Assembly: GCF_902729355.1 (NCBI RefSeq)
Contig: NZ_CACVCC010000016.1
Location: forward strand, 1-56,872
Direction of reading: 5' to 3'
Source: Streptococcus sp. S784/96/1
Lineage (GTDB): Bacteria; Bacillota; Bacilli; Lactobacillales; Streptococcaceae
Length of the DNA stretch: 56,872 bases
In this document: piece by piece, positions 25,839 through 39,033 of the stretch
Position numbering within the stretch: position 1 is the first letter of the stretch
How the letters are laid out: each line of letters starts with the position of its first letter
Notes under the pieces: generated by a model
Told to the model about the DNA's origin: nothing
Database searches by the model: none
What the model saw: only the letters and a program-made list of their open reading frames with translations
Program-made: the position numbers and the translations under genes

Positions 25839-28631
25839 TCAATTAATTTCAAATCCTTCAGCTACTGCTTCTGCAAAGTTTGCTTCAACGATTGACGCAC
25901 AGTGATCACAGATTGTCACATGGTATGAACGTTCTGCAGTTGTCGTATCTACACGGCGGCAACGGTCACATACTTCACCTTCTGCATGAGCAACGGTAAA
26001 GGCAACACCTTCAAAGCTAGTCGCTTCAGCTGGAGCTTCTTCTTCTGTCACTGTCAATTGCGATACAATCAATAGCTGCGCTACATCACTAGACAAGTTG
26101 TCAAGCAGAGCTTTTACTTCAGCTGATGCATAGATTGTCAAGTGAGCTTCCAATGATTTACCAATAACTTTTTCATTACGAGCTTCTTCAAGCGCTTTTT
26201 GAGCTTGTGTACGAAGCGTCATAAAGGCTTCCCAGTTTTCAAGCAAGGCTTCTTGGTTTGCAAAGATTTCAACCTCTGGCATTTCAGCTAATTGAACGAA
26301 TTCTTCTGCTTCATGTTCAAGGTAAGACCAGATTTCCTCAGCAGTGTGAGGCAAGATTGGTGTCAATAATTTTGTGATTTTCACCAAAATGTCATAGAAG
26401 ACGGTTTGCATTTGACGGCGAACCAAGCTGTCTGTTGCTTCGATGTACACGACATCTTTAGCAAAATCGAGATAAAAGGCAGACAAATCAATGGTAATAA
26501 AGTTGACAACGGCTTTGTAGATGGCCATAAAATCATAAGACTCATAAGCTGATTTGATAGCGGCCACCAATTGGTTGAATTTAACTGTCATGTATTGGTC
26601 AACCGCACGAAGCTCATCATAGGCAACAGCATCCGTTGCTGGGTTAAAGTCAGATGTATTGGCAATCAAGAAACGAAGAGTGTTACGGATTTTACGGTAA
26701 GTTTCTGATACTTGACCAAGGATATCCATAGACACACGCACATCGTTATCGGTATCTACTGACGTTACCCAAAGGCGAAGAATTTCAGCACCATATTGCT
26801 TAGCAACGTCGTTAGGTGAGATAATATTACCTTTTGATTTAGACATCTTCTCACCCTTACCATCAAGAACGAAACCTTGTGACAAGACTGACTTGTATGG
26901 TGCATGCCCATTGACCGCAACAGAGGTAATCAATGATGAGTTGAACCAACCACGATATTGATCAGAGCCTTCAAGGTATAGGTCTGCTGGGTAAGAGAGG
27001 TTCTCACGAGCATTCATGACACCGTTCCAAGATGATCCTGAATCGAACCAAACATCCATGATGTCAGTTTCTTTTTCAAAGAGACCATTTGGTGAGCCTG
27101 GGTGTGTGAAGCCTTCCGGAAGCAAGTCTTTTGCTTCTGATTTCCACCAGATAATTGACCCATGCTTTTCAAAGAGATTTGCCACATGATCTGTTACTTC
27201 CTTAGAAAGAATCGGTGTCCCATCTTCAGCATAGAAAATCGGCAATGGTACTCCCCAAGCACGCTGACGAGAGATAACCCAGTCGCCACGGTCACGGATC
27301 ATATTGTAAAGACGTGTTTTACCCCATGATGGATTGAAGGTTGTTTTTTCAATTTCATCCAAGATTTCTTGACGGAATTTAGACACTGAGGCAAACCATT
27401 GTGGAACAGCACGCCAGATGATTGGTTTTTTCGTACGCCAGTCAAATGGGTATGAATGGTTAATCACTTCTGAAGCAAGCAACAATTCACCCAATTTTTC
27501 TTTAACTGTTGGGACAACCTTGTCATAGAACTGCCCTGCAAAATCAGCACCAGCATTTCCCATCATCGACCCACGGCTATCAACCGTCACAGCTACTTCA
27601 AGATTGTATTTCACACCAACATTGTAGTCATCCTCACCAAATCCAGGCGCTGTATGGACAATACCCGTACCAGAGTCAGTTGTCACGTGGTCACCGAGGA
27701 TAACCAACTCATCAACTTCTGTATCCCATGGGTGTTCCGTCACGATGTACTCAAAATCAGCACCTTTTCGAACTTCAAGGATTTCAAAGTTTTCCCAGCC
27801 AAATTTAGCAGCAAGAGTATCAACAAGTGCTTCTGCAACCACGTATTTACGGTCGCTACCATCTGGCATTACAACCACGTAATTGATATTTGCACCCATG
27901 GTTAAACCACGTGAAGCCGTTACCGTAAATGGTGTTGTCGTCCAAACCACGATGTAAGTATCTGTATCAATAATACCTTTACCATCTTTAACTTTATTGG
28001 CATAGTAAAGCGAGGTAGAGTCAATATCATGGTACTCAATCTCAGCCTCAGCAAGTGCTGACTCTGATGACCATGACCAGTAAACTGGCTTAGCTCCACG
28101 GTAGATATAACCTTTATCAGCCATCGTACCAAAGACACGAATTTGATCTGCTTCGTATTCTTGTTTTAGAGTGATGTATGGATTGTCCCAGTCTGCTGAA
28201 ACACCTAAACGTTTGAAGTCATCGCGCTGTTTATCTACTTGAGAAAGAGCATAATCACGACACATTTCAAGGTATTCAGCCAAATCCATTTCCTTACGTT
28301 TGACACCTTGTTTAGCTAACACTTGCTCAATTGGAAGACCGTGTGTGTCCCAACCTGGCACATAAGGTGCACGGAAACCAGACATTGATTTTGACCGTAC
28401 AATGATATCTTTTGAAATTTTGTTAAGCGCATGCCCAACGTGGATATTACCATTGGCATACGGAGGGCCATCATGCAAATGAAATGACGGTTTGCCTTCG
28501 TTTAATTGCTGACGTTTATTATAAATATCCGCTTCATCCCATGCTTTTTGCCACTCTGGTTCTTTGTTTGGAAGGCCAGCACGCATTGGGAAAGCCGTTT
28601 TCCCCAAATTCAATGTTTTTTTTAATTTCAT
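25839..28631 (-). CDS. ileS: Isoleucyl-tRNA synthetase
   Basis: A 930-residue class I synthetase charging tRNA-Ile. The HIGH signature is [13 protein letters not shown], the KMSKS motif is [10 protein letters not shown], and the CP1 editing domain lies between. The C-terminal zinc finger has cysteines in CDRCRRVDT and CDHC. Full bacterial length. A T-box leader lies directly upstream (28694-28922), so expression should rise when tRNA-Ile is uncharged. Downstream of divIVA on the same strand, in the common Gram-positive order. Confidence 0.97.
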   Translation of the reverse strand: MKLKKTLNLGKTAFPMRAGLPNKEPEWQKAWDEADIYNKRQQLNEGKPSFHLHDGPPYANGNIHVGHALNKISKDIIVRSKSMSGFRAPYVPGWDTHGLPIEQVLAKQGVKRKEMDLAEYLEMCRDYALSQVDKQRDDFKRLGVSADWDNPYITLKQEYEADQIRVFGTMADKGYIYRGAKPVYWSWSSESALAEAEIEYHDIDSTSLYYANKVKDGKGIIDTDTYIVVWTTTPFTVTASRGLTMGANINYVVVMPDGSDRKYVVAEALVDTLAAKFGWENFEILEVRKGADFEYIVTEHPWDTEVDELVILGDHVTTDSGTGIVHTAPGFGEDDYNVGVKYNLEVAVTVDSRGSMMGNAGADFAGQFYDKVVPTVKEKLGELLLASEVINHSYPFDWRTKKPIIWRAVPQWFASVSKFRQEILDEIEKTTFNPSWGKTRLYNMIRDRGDWVISRQRAWGVPLPIFYAEDGTPILSKEVTDHVANLFEKHGSIIWWKSEAKDLLPEGFTHPGSPNGLFEKETDIMDVWFDSGSSWNGVMNARENLSYPADLYLEGSDQYRGWFNSSLITSVAVNGHAPYKSVLSQGFVLDGKGEKMSKSKGNIISPNDVAKQYGAEILRLWVTSVDTDNDVRVSMDILGQVSETYRKIRNTLRFLIANTSDFNPATDAVAYDELRAVDQYMTVKFNQLVAAIKSAYESYDFMAIYKAVVNFITIDLSAFYLDFAKDVVYIEATDSLVRRQMQTVFYDILVKITKLLTPILPHTAEEIWSYLEHEAEEFVQLAEMPEVEIFANQEALLENWEAFMTLRTQAQKALEEARNEKVIGKSLEAHLTIYASAEVKALLDNLSSDVAQLLIVSQLTVTEEEAPAEATSFEGVAFTVAHAEGEVCDRCRRVDTTTAERSYHVTICDHCASIVEANFAEAVAEGFEIN

Positions 28632-28693
28632 TGTAACTCTCTTTCTAGAAATAACTCATTTAAAACGATAAAACCACAAATAAAAAATGCCAC

Positions 28694-28922
28694 AAAAAAT
28701 CGCTCAAAGGACGATTAATCGTGGTACCACCTTTTTTCAGAAAAACGATACAGAGCCTCAAAACGATGATCTAAGTATCTGCTTTTCCCTCTTTGGTTGA
28801 TAAGGAAACCACCCCTCCTAGCTTACTTTAGTTCAGCTAGAACTCTAGAAAATGATAAGATTCTAATGAGGGATTATAGGTCTTACACCATCACCTACTC
28901 GCTAAAAATATCATTAGATCTT
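28694..28922 (-). promoter_or_regulatory. T-box riboswitch (isoleucine) of ileS
   Basis: The diagnostic T-box sequence AAGGTGGTACCACG is at 28720-28733 on the minus strand, followed by a terminator stem in CGATTAATCG...CGATTTTTT (28694-28720). Stem I is bounded by strands 28911-28922 and 28857-28869, which pair as AAGATCTAATGA with TCATTAGAATCTT. An ATC triplet (28872-28874) in its 3' side is the candidate isoleucine specifier. Stem I is short, about 66 bases. Confidence 0.9.
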
Positions 28923-28931
28923 GTGTTTTTC

Positions 28932-29708
28932 TTATTCTTCAATATTAATAGTGAATGTTCGAGTATCACCTAAAGCAAGGTCATTAGGCTCTAAAATAGT
29001 TTCTTCAATCAAAGGATTGGGTGCTGATTGTGCATTTTCCAATTCCATATTTGCCTCTGCTACACGACGATAGATTTCTTCCATTTCTTCTGGAGTAAAC
29101 TGACGTGTTGCGTCAAATGTAACAGGCTCATCAGTGTCTGAAAAATTCTCTTGCAATACTTTTTCAACGACTTCTTTAAATGCAGCATCAGAATTTTGAA
29201 GGTAAACTGCTGTCGGTTGCAAGAGTTCCTGCCATTCTGGCGAATTGACAAGGTTCACTTGACTTTCCATTGCCGATAAAAGACGTTGATGGAAATGACG
29301 ACTTTGACGTTTCAATTCCTCTGTTTCAACTGCTACACGTTTGGCATTATCAGTCGCATCACGTAAAATTTCATTAGCTTTTGTTTTAGCTTCTTCAATC
29401 AAATGTTGCGAGTCGAAAGTCGCCTTATTAATAACATTAGCCGCCTCAGCTTGAGCCGATGCCTTCACTTTATCTGCTGTTTCTTGTGCTAGCAATACAG
29501 ATTGCATCAACGATTCTTTCATATCGTTAAAATAGGCTAATTTTTCTTCCAAATCACGGATTCGTAACTCTTGATCGCGATTAATACGCGTTAAAGCCTC
29601 ATAATCATCTGTCACGATATCTAAGAAGTCATTTACTTCGTCTTCGCTATAGCCACGAAATTTTATTTTAAACGTTTTGTCTTTAATGTCAAGTGTCGTT
29701 AAAGCCAT
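28932..29708 (-). CDS. divIVA: Cell-division protein DivIVA
   Basis: A 258-residue coiled-coil protein of the septum and poles. The conserved lipid-binding N-terminus is LDIKDKTFKIKFRGYSEDEVNDF. A long coiled coil runs from about 30 to 160, and an acidic C-terminal tail of variable sequence follows. TGAGGAGAAAC lies before the ATG. It ends the division cluster and is followed directly by the ileS leader. In cocci it links septal peptidoglycan synthesis and chromosome segregation. Confidence 0.95.
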   Translation of the reverse strand: MALTTLDIKDKTFKIKFRGYSEDEVNDFLDIVTDDYEALTRINRDQELRIRDLEEKLAYFNDMKESLMQSVLLAQETADKVKASAQAEAANVINKATFDSQHLIEEAKTKANEILRDATDNAKRVAVETEELKRQSRHFHQRLLSAMESQVNLVNSPEWQELLQPTAVYLQNSDAAFKEVVEKVLQENFSDTDEPVTFDATRQFTPEEMEEIYRRVAEANMELENAQSAPNPLIEETILEPNDLALGDTRTFTINIEE

Positions 29709-29721
29709 TAGTTTCTCCTCA

Positions 29722-30513
29722 TTATTCTGTTATTTTTTCAATTGTAAGTTTAATTTTACCAGATTTACTTAGGCCATTTTCTCGGGCAATCTCATAACGT
29801 CCGTAGCCTCTAATACTTAGCAAATCACCAACTTCTAAGTCTTGTGAAACTTTTCCAAGACTGGCATAATTAAGCTTAACATTATCTTTTTCTATCAATT
29901 TCACTGCATTGCTTCGAGATAAATTCAAAATCTCTGAAATAAGGACATCTGCTCGCCAACTAGTAACTAAAATATCTTTCTCTTGTTTATGAACCATTCT
30001 AGGAAGCAAAAAATTAAGATTTTTTTCCTTTAGAGAGACTGAAATTTTACCAATTTTTCCTATATTTTGACTAAAATAAGATGCCATATTGGTTTCAACT
30101 AAAATTTGAACTTTTCCCTCAGCTATTAAGATATCACCAAAAATACTACGTTTAATACCAAGATGATTAATGAGTGTTCCCAAAATCTGCCTATGAGTTA
30201 AATGATTAAATTTAGTATTATAAGAAAATTCTAACAAACTAATTTCAAAATCTTCCAAATTCAAAACATAATAATCTGGAGAGATTAAAACTCTTGCATA
30301 CTCTGTGTCATAATAATCTGAAGAAGCATAACAAGATAGCCCTGTTTGATTGACCAAACTAAGTAAAATAGCAACCTGCCTAGGATTAAGGAATTCTGTC
30401 ACTTGAAAAGTATAGGTTGCCTCAACTTGTTCAATCAAATCTAAGCATTTTTCAATAAAAGTTTGTTCATCTGGACGAAAATGTTGGTAAACTACCCTAT
30501 CGCCTTTTACCAT
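29722..30513 (-). CDS. ylmH: YlmH-type S4-domain RNA-binding protein
   Basis: A 263-residue protein with an N-terminal YlmH domain (YQHFRPDEQTFIEKCLDLIE) and a C-terminal S4 RNA-binding domain (about 185-245; RADVLISEILNLSRSNAVKLIE). Relatives bind ribosome/tRNA complexes in ribosome quality control. The start overlaps the YggT stop by seven bases; no closer ATG is available. Same-strand member of the ftsZ-divIVA segment. Confidence 0.92.
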   Translation of the reverse strand: MVKGDRVVYQHFRPDEQTFIEKCLDLIEQVEATYTFQVTEFLNPRQVAILLSLVNQTGLSCYASSDYYDTEYARVLISPDYYVLNLEDFEISLLEFSYNTKFNHLTHRQILGTLINHLGIKRSIFGDILIAEGKVQILVETNMASYFSQNIGKIGKISVSLKEKNLNFLLPRMVHKQEKDILVTSWRADVLISEILNLSRSNAVKLIEKDNVKLNYASLGKVSQDLEVGDLLSIRGYGRYEIARENGLSKSGKIKLTIEKITE

Positions 30514-30785
30514 AATGTGAATACCATGATATATAATTGCATCAATAAATATCGAAGAAACTGTAGAGCTACAAATGCTACTAAAACAGTAACATCAAAT
30601 ATCCCAAAATGCAATTTAAGTTTCCTAAAAGGCTTCAATAACGGTTCAACAAAATAAGCAACCCAATATCCTAATCTTGTTTGATAGGCACCGGGAAACC
30701 ATGATAATAAGACATAAACACCTAACAACATCATATAAACTTCAATTACTTTAAATAAGATGCTAAAAATATAATAATTCAACAT
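30507..30785 (-). CDS. yggT: YggT/YlmG family membrane protein
   Basis: A 92-residue protein with two hydrophobic segments and the family signature LLSWFPGAYQTRLG followed by FVEPLLKPFRKL. Found next to sepF in most Firmicutes and cyanobacteria; the precise function is unsettled (membrane and division related). Starts two bases after the sepF stop, with a weak GAAGAGACG ribosome binding site. Confidence 0.9.
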   Translation of the reverse strand: MLNYYIFSILFKVIEVYMMLLGVYVLLSWFPGAYQTRLGYWVAYFVEPLLKPFRKLKLHFGIFDVTVLVAFVALQFLRYLLMQLYIMVFTLW

Positions 30786-30787
30786 GT

Positions 30788-31348
30788 TTAACGTCTCTTC
30801 ATATCATAATCAAAACTAGATGCTTCGTTATGTTGACCACGTTCTGACAAGCCAAGATCTTCAATATCGACAACAACATTTGCTGGAGTTAAAAGATACA
30901 TGGAAGAACTAACTTTTTGCAAATTTCCAAAAAGAACAGAGCTCGCTCCACTAAGAAAATCAAGACAACGACGTGCAGGCGCATCTAACATATATTGAAA
31001 ATCAATCAAGACACTCTCATTCTCAATCAAAAGATTAACAATTTCTGGAGCATCTTCATACTGTCTTGGGTATTTAATCGCAATTTTAGATTTTTCAGAA
31101 ATTGGAGCATTCTGAGCCATATGTTCCCGTTGTTGAGCTAAACTAGGTCCACTTTCGGTAACAGCTTTCAAATGTATTTGTTCTTTTGCTGTTACCCGTT
31201 GCGATTCCTGACGGTAAGGTACTGGTTGCACGGGTGCTACTGGTCTAGCTGTTTCTTGATATTCAGAAGTCTCAACTTCTTCTGTATCAGATACTTCATC
31301 AGTATCAAAATAAGAAATGAAACTATTAATTTTATCCTTCAGTCCCAT
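30788..31348 (-). CDS. sepF: Cell-division protein SepF
   Basis: A 186-residue protein with an amphipathic membrane-binding N-terminus ([14 protein letters not shown]), a variable linker and a C-terminal SepF domain (about 95-175; [30 protein letters not shown]). It tethers FtsZ polymers to the membrane and shapes the septum. TAGGAGG lies before the ATG. Lies between the PLP-protein gene and yggT. Confidence 0.95.
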   Translation of the reverse strand: MGLKDKINSFISYFDTDEVSDTEEVETSEYQETARPVAPVQPVPYRQESQRVTAKEQIHLKAVTESGPSLAQQREHMAQNAPISEKSKIAIKYPRQYEDAPEIVNLLIENESVLIDFQYMLDAPARRCLDFLSGASSVLFGNLQKVSSSMYLLTPANVVVDIEDLGLSERGQHNEASSFDYDMKRR

Positions 31349-31360
31349 ATATCCTCCTAT

Positions 31361-32038
31361 TTAGTTAAAGAATGCCGTTCCAACGCGCACAAATGTAGCA
31401 CCTTCTTGAATAGCAAGTTGATAGTCACTTGACATCCCCATACTAAGTTCAGTCATTGGCATATTCTTTATCCTTCTATCTCTTAGCGTTTCCTGTAATA
31501 GTTTTGTTTGTCTAAAAATATTCACTAATGTTGTCTCGTTAGCTCCAAAAGGTGCCATCGTCATCAAACCTACAATTTCAATATGATCACATTGCTCTAA
31601 TTCAGGTAACGCGTCTTCTAATTCCTCTATTGAAAAACCATGTTTGGTTGTTTCACCAGAAATATTAACCTGTAAGAAACACTTTATTTTATGTTGAGCT
31701 CGTTTTTGAATTTCTTGTGCTAGTTTAATCGAATCAAGCGCATGAAAATAGTCAACTAAATTGATAACATCTTTCACTTTTCTCCGTTGTAGACTACCTA
31801 TGAGATGCCAGGTCAGTTCATTATCATTAGCCTTTAGGGCCTCATATTTTTCTAAAAATTGATCAACACGATTTTCTCCAATATGGCGAACGCCAGCTTC
31901 AACAAGCTGGCTAGCCACTTTATGATCAACATATTTTGTCACTGCAATCACAGATACAGACTCTGGTGAACGACCAATCTTATGGCAAGCATGATTAACT
32001 ACTCCAAAAACTTTATCTGTTTGACTCTTTATTGTCAT
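31361..32038 (-). CDS. YggS/YlmE-family PLP homeostasis protein
   Basis: A 225-residue single-domain alanine-racemase-fold protein that carries pyridoxal phosphate and buffers B6 and amino-acid pools. The PLP lysine is in VIAVTKYVDHKVA near residue 30. ENRVDQFLEKYE, WHLIGSLQRRK and LSMGMSSDY are family hallmarks. Follows ftsZ by two bases with no strong ribosome binding site, suggesting translational coupling. Confidence 0.93.
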   Translation of the reverse strand: MTIKSQTDKVFGVVNHACHKIGRSPESVSVIAVTKYVDHKVASQLVEAGVRHIGENRVDQFLEKYEALKANDNELTWHLIGSLQRRKVKDVINLVDYFHALDSIKLAQEIQKRAQHKIKCFLQVNISGETTKHGFSIEELEDALPELEQCDHIEIVGLMTMAPFGANETTLVNIFRQTKLLQETLRDRRIKNMPMTELSMGMSSDYQLAIQEGATFVRVGTAFFN

Positions 32039-32040
32039 AT

Positions 32041-34703
<2,663 letters not shown>

Positions 34704-34765
34704 TCACTTGACTCCCATTCTTACTGTTCTTGCTGGTAATTTTTGCTATTTTACCACCTTACGCT

Positions 34766-34774
34766 ATTATAACA
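34766..34774 (-). promoter_or_regulatory. Extended -10 promoter for ftsA
   Basis: On the minus strand TGTTATAAT (TATAAT at 34766-34771) lies 63 bases before the ftsA ATG. The -35 (AAGACA, about 18 bases upstream) is weak, as allowed for extended -10 promoters. Confidence 0.55.
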
Positions 34775-34861
34775 TAAAAAAACATAAATTGTCTTTATTT
34801 TCCCCATTTTTAAGGATATTATCGTAAGTTTTTTTATTTCTGTCACATTATAGTCACGTCT

Positions 34862-35551
34862 TTATAATAATTGTAAAAAAGTTAGAAGAATCTGAGCTGA
34901 TTTTTCTCCCGCTTCAATGATAAACTCATCAAAACTAATATTGGCATCATGATTAGCACTGTCACTCATCGCTCTTACCACAACAAAAGGTTTCCCAATA
35001 TTCTGCGCTGCTTGAGCAATGGCTGCTCCTTCCATTTCAACCGCTAGAACTTCTGGAAAATTTGCCTTAATCCCATTGAGTTTTTCTTGACTTGCAATAA
35101 AACTATCTCCAGTAGTGATAAGCCCTATGTGACTTGATAATTGTTTTTCGTGTAGTGCTTTTTGGAATATGAAAACTAAGTGACTATCACTTTCAAAATA
35201 TAAAGGTTGTCCAGCCATTTGTCCGTATGAATAACCAAAAGCAGTAACATCAACATCATGGTAAGCAAGCTTATCTGCCACAACAACATCACCAATCATA
35301 AGCCCATCTGAAACCGCTCCTGCAGAACCAGTATTGATAATGGCATCAACATTAAAATGGTCTGCAAGGATGGCTACACTCATCGCTGACATGACTTTTC
35401 CGATTCCTGATTGAACCAGTACTACTTCATGTTGAGCAATTTTGCCAGTATAATAGTTTTTTCCAAGTACTTTACTTTCTTTTGCATTTTTTAAATGTGG
35501 AATAAGAGTTCGTAATTCTTCTTCCATAGCAGCAATAATTCCAATTTTCAT
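34862..35551 (-). CDS. mtnN: MTA/SAH nucleosidase
   Basis: A 229-residue enzyme (Pfs) that hydrolyses S-adenosylhomocysteine and methylthioadenosine, feeding the activated methyl cycle and LuxS. Family motifs seen: MKIGIIAAMEEEL with the catalytic Glu12 region, NTGSAGAV, and AVEMEGAAIAQ followed by RAMSDSA with the catalytic aspartate. Length is standard. The nearest AG-rich site (GGAGGC) is about 15 bases from the ATG. In streptococci it usually follows the small MacP-type gene, as here, but a 605-base gap intervenes. Confidence 0.95.
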   Translation of the reverse strand: MKIGIIAAMEEELRTLIPHLKNAKESKVLGKNYYTGKIAQHEVVLVQSGIGKVMSAMSVAILADHFNVDAIINTGSAGAVSDGLMIGDVVVADKLAYHDVDVTAFGYSYGQMAGQPLYFESDSHLVFIFQKALHEKQLSSHIGLITTGDSFIASQEKLNGIKANFPEVLAVEMEGAAIAQAAQNIGKPFVVVRAMSDSANHDANISFDEFIIEAGEKSAQILLTFLQLL

Positions 35552-36156
35552 CTTTTAGTTTAAGATAGCCTCCAAAATTATAAAAGAGATTTCCCAACAA
35601 AACAACACCTTAGAAAATCATTTTTAATATTTTCAGCTCCTGTTCAATTAGAGATTCTAACCAAACAATCCTTTCTATAAATTTTGTATTAAGCCAAAAT
35701 CAAAAATTAGTTTTTTGTTTTTTCTTAAAAGTGCAGACACTCAGAAAGTCTGGGGGATAAAACTGCTAATGTCAGCAACAAAACCTTCATTAATAGATTT
35801 AAACCTAAGTATCGCAGAAGATGTTTGGCTGTACTTATCAACTACTCAACGGAGGCCAACCTAATCATTCTTGCGAGGGCACGACTACGGCATTGATTCT
35901 CAATTTCTGTAATCCTTCCAAAAGTTTGTCCTTCTCAAGAATAAACTCTGAGTTCTCTCATCTCTAAATTTAGGATTTTGTCGTTCTCCTATCTCTCAGC
36001 AACATATTTTGATAATCTCTCCCTGGGCTGTCAGCCTCCACCAGATGGTTTCACCAATAAAAATCGCCATATGGGGAAAGAAATATTTTATTCTCCACTA
36101 TATAGCTCATCAATGGTATGAGGACTTAAAACTTTAATTTTGATTTTGAATGAGTA
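35552..36156. other. 605-base gene-free stretch between macP and mtnN
   Basis: No credible gene was found. On the minus strand there are only short frames (the longest about 38-40 codons around 35735-35860) without ribosome binding sites, broken by many stops. A small hairpin at about 35730-35750 (CAGAC...GTCTG, followed by CACTTTT) may terminate the glmU-side transcript. The remainder looks like degraded sequence, possibly an eroded insertion, but no family is recognisable. Confidence 0.5.
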
Positions 36157-36411
36157 TTACCAGTTAAAAATAGCATATGCTAACAGACATAGCAATACTA
36201 AAATAATTGCTAGAATCATATTAAGTTTCCGACGAAATTGATTTTTTTTTGCATTCTCAATACGTCTGCTTTTTATGATTCGATCAATATCAATTTCTTC
36301 AATCCTTATGGTTTGACCAGTTTTTAATTCATGCTCATAAAGTAGCTCTTCTAAATCTTCACCATGATTGTAACGTTCAATAATTTCATCTGTCAAAAGC
36401 GGTTGGCTCAT
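36157..36411 (-). CDS. macP: MacP-type PBP2a cofactor (small single-pass membrane protein)
   Basis: An 84-residue protein. The N-terminal cytoplasmic part starts MSQPLLTDEIIE, then SRRIENAKKNQFRRKLN precedes a single transmembrane helix (about 64-83). This layout and the gene order glmU-NUDIX-this gene-mtnN match the pneumococcal MacP locus. There MacP activates the bifunctional penicillin-binding protein PBP2a and is phosphorylated by StkP. It is shorter than the pneumococcal protein in the middle region. GGAGGGAAA before the ATG overlaps the end of the NUDIX gene. Identification by motif and synteny, not alignment. Confidence 0.75.
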   Translation of the reverse strand: MSQPLLTDEIIERYNHGEDLEELLYEHELKTGQTIRIEEIDIDRIIKSRRIENAKKNQFRRKLNMILAIILVLLCLLAYAIFNW

Positions 36412-36413
36412 GA

Positions 36414-36965
36414 CTATTTCCCTCCAACTGTTAAAGCAAAATACTGCAGCGCCATAATTGTTTTGGCATCACAAATATCACCTGTTTTTATCAATTCTAG
36501 ACACTCATCCAGACCTAGTTCAACTATTTCAAGAACCTCATCATCATCTTTGGGACGGGGATTTGGTACTTTAACAAGATCAGTCGCCATGTAAAGTCTG
36601 ATTTTTTCATTGCAAAAACCAATAGCTGTATAAAACTCATACAATAAGTTGAGCGCAGCTGTATAGCCAGTTTCTTCTTCAAGTTCCCGTAAGGCAGCTT
36701 CTGTTTCAGAACCGTGTTCTCCAACCTCTAATTTTCCAGCAGGAATCTCATAGGAAATTTTTTCAATGGCCTTACGGTATTGCTTGACAATAATGATTTT
36801 ATCGTCTGGAGTCACTGCCAAAATAGCTACCGCCCCTTTGTGAAAAATTAATTCCCTTTTGGCTTGGCCAAGATTATTTGGTAATTCAACATCATCAACT
36901 GCCACCGTAAAAATATGACCTTCAAATTTGATATCTCGTTTCAATGTTTTTTCTTCAAAATCCAT
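36414..36965 (-). CDS. NUDIX hydrolase, ADP-ribose pyrophosphatase type
   Basis: A 183-residue enzyme with a complete Nudix box, GKLEVGEHGSETEAALREL followed by EEETGY, preceded by YEIPAG typical of ADP-ribose pyrophosphatases. It probably splits ADP-ribose or related nucleotide sugars. AAGAGGTAG lies before the ATG. Followed two bases later by macP, so co-translated. Separated from glmU by a terminator and repeat element copy C. Confidence 0.9.
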   Translation of the reverse strand: MDFEEKTLKRDIKFEGHIFTVAVDDVELPNNLGQAKRELIFHKGAVAILAVTPDDKIIIVKQYRKAIEKISYEIPAGKLEVGEHGSETEAALRELEEETGYTAALNLLYEFYTAIGFCNEKIRLYMATDLVKVPNPRPKDDDEVLEIVELGLDECLELIKTGDICDAKTIMALQYFALTVGGK

Positions 36966-37092
36966 GTTATCTACCTCTTGATTTCCTTGACTTATTTTAC
37001 TACAAATCGTTTAGAATTGCTATTCAATGTTAAAATAGTAATTAAATAAACCAGTTTAAGTACTGCCTAGCTAAAAAACAAGCACTTTCAAA

Positions 37093-37253
37093 GAGGGTGG
37101 GACAAAACTCTGAACAATAAAACAAAAAACGAACAAAGGTTATCTCTTATATATTTAAAGAGCATCTTTGTTCGTTTTTATGTACATTTTATTAGAAAAG
37201 TAGATTTATTGGTATAGATTTTCTAAACTAAAAATCTTTTTGTACCAGCCTCC
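37093..37253. repeat. Dispersed non-coding element, copy C (about 160 bp)
   Basis: The left end, GAGGGTGGGACAAAACT, and the reverse complement of the right end, GAGGCTGGTACAAAAAG, form terminal inverted repeats like those of the element at 8009-8345, but the interior is different and AT-rich. Inside is a perfect 14-bp stem, 37125-37138 (AAAAACGAACAAAG) with 37166-37179, able to act as a terminator in both directions. It occupies most of the 386-base gap between glmU and the NUDIX gene. Confidence 0.6.
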
Positions 37254-37293
37254 GTATTTTAAAATTTTTCAATTTCTTATTTTCCTCCAAGCC

Positions 37294-37343
37294 AAAAAAA
37301 AGCGATAGCTTTGAAAAATTAACTTTCAAATGCTATCACTTTT
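37294..37343 (-). terminator. Rho-independent terminator of glmU
   Basis: On the minus strand arms 37324-37343 and 37298-37316 pair almost perfectly (AAAAGTGATAGCATTTGAAA with TTTCAAAGCTATCGCTTTT), followed by a run of eight T. It is within 10 bases of the glmU stop. Confidence 0.85.
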
Positions 37344-37351
37344 GTTAACGA

Positions 37352-39033
<1,682 letters not shown>

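Noticed and set aside
35735..35870. Short frames of about 20 and 38 codons on the minus strand in the macP-mtnN gap
   Set aside because: They are interrupted by stops and lack start signals, so the stretch is described as gene-free.
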